A DNA stretch of 64,000 nt from Parabacteroides hominis (GTDB lineage: Bacteria > Bacteroidota > Bacteroidia > Bacteroidales > Tannerellaceae). The stretch is from NCBI RefSeq assembly GCF_014287585.1, contig NZ_JACOOJ010000005.1, positions 132,348 through 196,347 on the forward strand, read 5' to 3'. The first letter of the stretch is position 1; every line of letters begins with the position of its first letter. This document shows positions 63,872 to 64,000 of this stretch, in pieces. The translations under genes were made by a program, and so were the position numbers. A model generated the notes under the pieces. It saw only the letters and a program-made list of their open reading frames with translations. It did not search any database and was not told the DNA's origin.

Positions 63872-64000
63872 TTAAAAAGAAACCTTAGTTTTGGCAGATA
63901 GGATTTCGATAAGATAAAAAAGATAGATTTGTAATATGTCAAACAATTGAAAGAAAGGAAGACAAAGAGTGAACCAGTAAAAAGATGGAATAAGATTCAT

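Overview
The window comes from a member of the Bacteroidales, most likely Parabacteroides or a close relative. The signs are the Bacteroidales promoter signature (a -33 TTTG and a -7 TAnnTTTG box) in front of many genes, SusC-type TonB-dependent receptors with STN and carboxypeptidase-regulatory-like domains, DUF4249 lipoproteins, a HU/VirE(VapE) pair, Tat-exported Gfo/Idh/MocA lipoproteins and Bacteroidales-type DUF families. The genus is inferred, not proven.

Chromosomal part (1 to about 45860). (1) 1-3062: an HU-like protein and a VirE_N/VapE-type ATPase, flanked by an imperfect inverted repeat. (2) 3128-9536: an operon of a secreted protein, an STN-containing TonB receptor, a DUF4249 lipoprotein and an MG2-like periplasmic protein, behind a 25-nt palindrome. 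(3) 9550-13983: a Gfo/Idh/MocA oxidoreductase and a secreted GH2 beta-galactosidase. (4) 14133-19401: a tetraheme NapC/NrfH-like cytochrome fused to a formylglycine-generating-enzyme-like domain, two Tat lipoproteins (oxidoreductase and TIM-barrel isomerase), a ligand-poor RIC/hemerythrin-like protein and a LuxR-type regulator. (5) 19486-28085: two tandem paralogous TonB receptors, a PAT-type MFS transporter, HemN and protoporphyrinogen oxidase. I read this as a porphyrin/heme acquisition and completion island. Its upstream regulator resembles the hemin-responsive LuxR regulator CdhR of Porphyromonas. (6) 28115-32571: small membrane proteins, glutamate dehydrogenase, an AmgK-like kinase fused to a RapZ C-terminal domain, and a MurU-like nucleotidyltransferase (cell-wall sugar salvage). 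(7) 32572-45705: decayed DNA (transposase and SNF2-helicase remnants), two metallophosphoesterases, a lipoprotein, a receiver/PEP-synthase-like protein, a second glutamate dehydrogenase, a DUF362/DUF6599 pair, ruvC and a DUF4286 gene.

Mobile part (about 45862 to the window end). tRNA-Ala(GGC) is followed by a tyrosine integrase. Then come a cI-like repressor with a set of GTKATA-N4-TATCAY operators, early genes, a RecT/YqaJ recombination pair interrupted by a homing-type HNH gene, a RuvC-like resolvase, a replication protein and many small tightly overlapped genes (ASCH, MazG-like, DUF551, DUF1351, DUF7666). No structural phage genes are in the window, so this is the left, early-gene arm of a prophage or similar element whose right end lies outside. 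The least explained part is a set of three tRNA-like folds (49191, 52062, 57746), a structured non-coding stretch (51750-52061), and a gene built from seven nearly identical 78-bp repeats.

Several small genes here are too short or too unusual in start codon for routine calling and are listed below: 50377, 50520, 55263 (apparent AUU start), 57302, 57815, 58529, 60735 and 62802.
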